From the NCBI GenBank assembly GCA_019911785.1, contig JAIOJM010000300.1, positions 1-7,323 of the forward strand: DNA of 7,323 nucleotides, read 5' to 3'. The notes beneath the pieces are model-generated. The model made no database searches, was not told where the DNA came from, and worked only from the letters and a program-made list of their open reading frames with translations. Numbering within the stretch: the first letter of the stretch is position 1; every line of letters starts with the position of its first letter. Source of the stretch: Sulfuricella sp. (lineage in GTDB: Bacteria; Pseudomonadota; Gammaproteobacteria; Burkholderiales; Sulfuricellaceae). Positions 6,272-7,323 of the stretch are shown one piece after another. The position numbers and the translations under genes were made by a program.

Positions 6272-6534
6272 TGAGCACACCGGAAAAAATTCGTGAACGA
6301 CTCGCCCCGCTTTCCCCTGAACGCCTGGAAATCGAGGATGAAAGCGCCCGGCATGCCGGCCACGAAGGCGCCAAGGGCGGTGGCGGGCACTACCGCCTGA
6401 CCATCGTTTCAGCCCAGTTCGCCGACAAATCGCTGCTTGCCAGACACCGCATGATCAACGATCTGCTCGGAGAAATGCTGCAAAAAGAGATTCACGCCAT
6501 CAGCATAAAAGCGTACACTCCCGGCGAGAATTGA
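6268..6534 (+). CDS. bolA: BolA family protein
   Basis: The 88-residue BolA-like protein adopts a small class-II KH-like fold. The family binds monothiol glutaredoxins through a shared [2Fe-2S] cluster and, in some members, DNA. Visible are an N-terminal helix (IRERL), a central loop rich in His and Gly (H29, H32 and the run GGGGHY around 37-42), the strand YRLTIVS, and the signature [12 protein letters not shown] with the conserved H60 that supplies the cluster ligand in BolA-glutaredoxin complexes. The strand [10 protein letters not shown] follows at the C-terminus. Length fits the family (80-105). The start overlaps the yciI stop by 4 nt; a second ATG follows immediately and cannot be excluded. 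No glutaredoxin gene is adjacent in this window. Whether it is closer to BolA or to IbaG/YrbA cannot be decided by eye. Confidence 0.93.
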   Translation: MMSTPEKIRERLAPLSPERLEIEDESARHAGHEGAKGGGGHYRLTIVSAQFADKSLLARHRMINDLLGEMLQKEIHAISIKAYTPGEN

Positions 6535-6540
6535 ATAGAC

Positions 6541-6546
6541 TATAAT
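6541..6546 (+). promoter_or_regulatory. Candidate -10 element (perfect TATAAT) for the isomerase gene
   Basis: A perfect TATAAT begins 7 nt after the bolA stop codon and would give a leader of about 30 nt ending in the AAGGA ribosome binding site at 6571-6575. No matching -35 hexamer is seen at 16-18 bp (CTCCCG-like at 17), so an activator or an alternative arrangement would be needed if it is real. The isomerase may otherwise simply be read through from bolA. Confidence 0.4.
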
Positions 6547-6583
6547 CAACTTTCTTACGTTTTTTAACCAAAGGATGTTACTG

Positions 6584-7323
6584 ATGTTTTCATACAAATC
6601 CAAAATTCTTGCAGTTTCCATCGGCAGCATGCTCACTCTCGCTTCGTGCAACGCCCAGGATGGCGACAAATCCGCCGCGGCACCTGCGGTCAGCGCCACG
6701 GCAGCCATCGCCACGGTAAACGGCTCCCCGATCAGCCAGGCACGCTTCAACTTCCTGCTCCAGCAATCCCAGCAGCAGGGCCAGCCGGATTCCCCCGAAG
6801 TGCGGAAAAACATTCGTGAAAAGATGATTATTGAGGAAATCGTTGCCCAGGAAGCGATCAAGAAAGGCATGGACAAGCTGGCCGACGTGAACACCCAGAT
6901 CGACCTCGCACGGCAAACCATACTGATCCGCGCCTACCTGCAGGACTACATCAAGAACACCCCCATCGGCGATGATGTATTGAAAGCCGAATACGACAAA
7001 ATCAAATCCCAGATGGGCGACAAGGAATACCACGCTCGCCACATCCTGGTGGAAAAGGAAGCCGAAGCAAAAGACATCATCGCCAAGCTGAAAAAAGGCG
7101 AGAAATTCGAGAAGCTGGCCGAAAAATCGAAAGACCCGGGCTCCAAGGCCAAGGGCGGCGATCTGGGATGGGCCGCCCCGGCCAATTTCGTGCCGGAATT
7201 CAGCGCCGCCATGACCAAGCTGCAGAAAGGCCAGTACACCACCGAGGCTGTGAAGAGCCAGTTCGGCTGGCACATCATCAAGCTCGAGGACTCGCGCGCG
7301 ATGCAGGCGCCACCCTTCGACGA
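6584..7323 (+). CDS. Parvulin-type peptidyl-prolyl isomerase, putative lipoprotein (3' end cut by window)
   Basis: Predicted envelope foldase of the PpiC/SurA/PrsA type that isomerises Xaa-Pro bonds in exported proteins. The 246 visible codons begin with a signal sequence: Lys at 5 and 7, a hydrophobic core at 8-20, and the lipobox LASC at 19-22. C22 would therefore be lipidated and the protein membrane-anchored. A low-complexity Ala/Ser linker follows (about 28-42), then a SurA-N-like helical region starting AIATVNGSPIS, and a parvulin domain at about 148-236. That domain shows EYHARHILV (148-156), GGDLGW (191-196), a VPEFSAAM segment and FGWHIIK (227-233), with the two conserved His at H153 and H230. 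AAGGA at 6571-6575 is 8 nt before the ATG at 6584; an in-frame ATG at 6575 overlaps this site and is unlikely. The C-terminus is outside the window. Similar genes often follow bolA in betaproteobacteria, as I recall. Confidence 0.94.
   Translation, partial: MFSYKSKILAVSIGSMLTLASCNAQDGDKSAAAPAVSATAAIATVNGSPISQARFNFLLQQSQQQGQPDSPEVRKNIREKMIIEEIVAQEAIKKGMDKLADVNTQIDLARQTILIRAYLQDYIKNTPIGDDVLKAEYDKIKSQMGDKEYHARHILVEKEAEAKDIIAKLKKGEKFEKLAEKSKDPGSKAKGGDLGWAAPANFVPEFSAAMTKLQKGQYTTEAVKSQFGWHIIKLEDSRAMQAPPFD

Noticed and set aside
6590..7273. 227-codon minus-strand frame opposite the isomerase gene
   Set aside because: It is the antisense shadow of a clear parvulin gene with a good ribosome binding site; the minus frame has no domain signature.

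Overview
The window looks like a housekeeping stretch of a moderately GC-rich Gram-negative chromosome. The products resemble beta/gammaproteobacterial families throughout (YciB, YciI, YciO, BolA, a PHP phosphatase of the YciV type, and a long TrpRS). I would place it in the Betaproteobacteria, possibly a Nitrosomonadales-type environmental lineage, but that placement rests on remembered family resemblance and not on a search.

Layout: two gene runs diverge from a short intergenic region at 5337-5417. Leftward on the minus strand, in transcription order, are a PHP-domain phosphatase/nuclease (4488-5336), a YciO-type Sua5/YrdC-fold protein (3853-4485), a 140-bp gap with a large inverted repeat (3734-3834), an M50 site-2-type membrane protease (3068-3712), tryptophanyl-tRNA synthetase (1847-3049) and a Lon-type ATP-dependent protease. 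Lon starts at 1823 and runs off the left edge, so its proteolytic domain is not visible. Rightward on the plus strand are yciB (5418-5969), yciI (5969-6271), a bolA-family gene (6268-6534) and a parvulin-type peptidyl-prolyl isomerase with a lipoprotein-like signal (6584 to the right edge).

Spacing suggests two operons. The minus-strand gaps are 2, 140, 18 and 23 nt, and the only large one holds the inverted repeat. On the plus strand yciB/yciI overlap by 1 nt and yciI/bolA by 4 nt, so these three are probably translationally coupled. The isomerase has its own strong Shine-Dalgarno and a perfect TATAAT hexamer just after the bolA stop. By theme, the left run combines RNA-related functions (PHP nuclease/phosphatase, YciO, TrpRS) with proteolysis (M50, Lon). 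The right run combines envelope functions (YciB, isomerase) with Fe-S/stress-linked BolA.

I see no mobile element, CRISPR array, tRNA/rRNA or defence system, and nothing that I would call a new system. The points most worth a second look are a four-cysteine candidate Fe-S motif in TrpRS, the 30-bp-arm inverted repeat built from 10-bp units, the atypical Lon N-terminus, and the lipobox on the isomerase.
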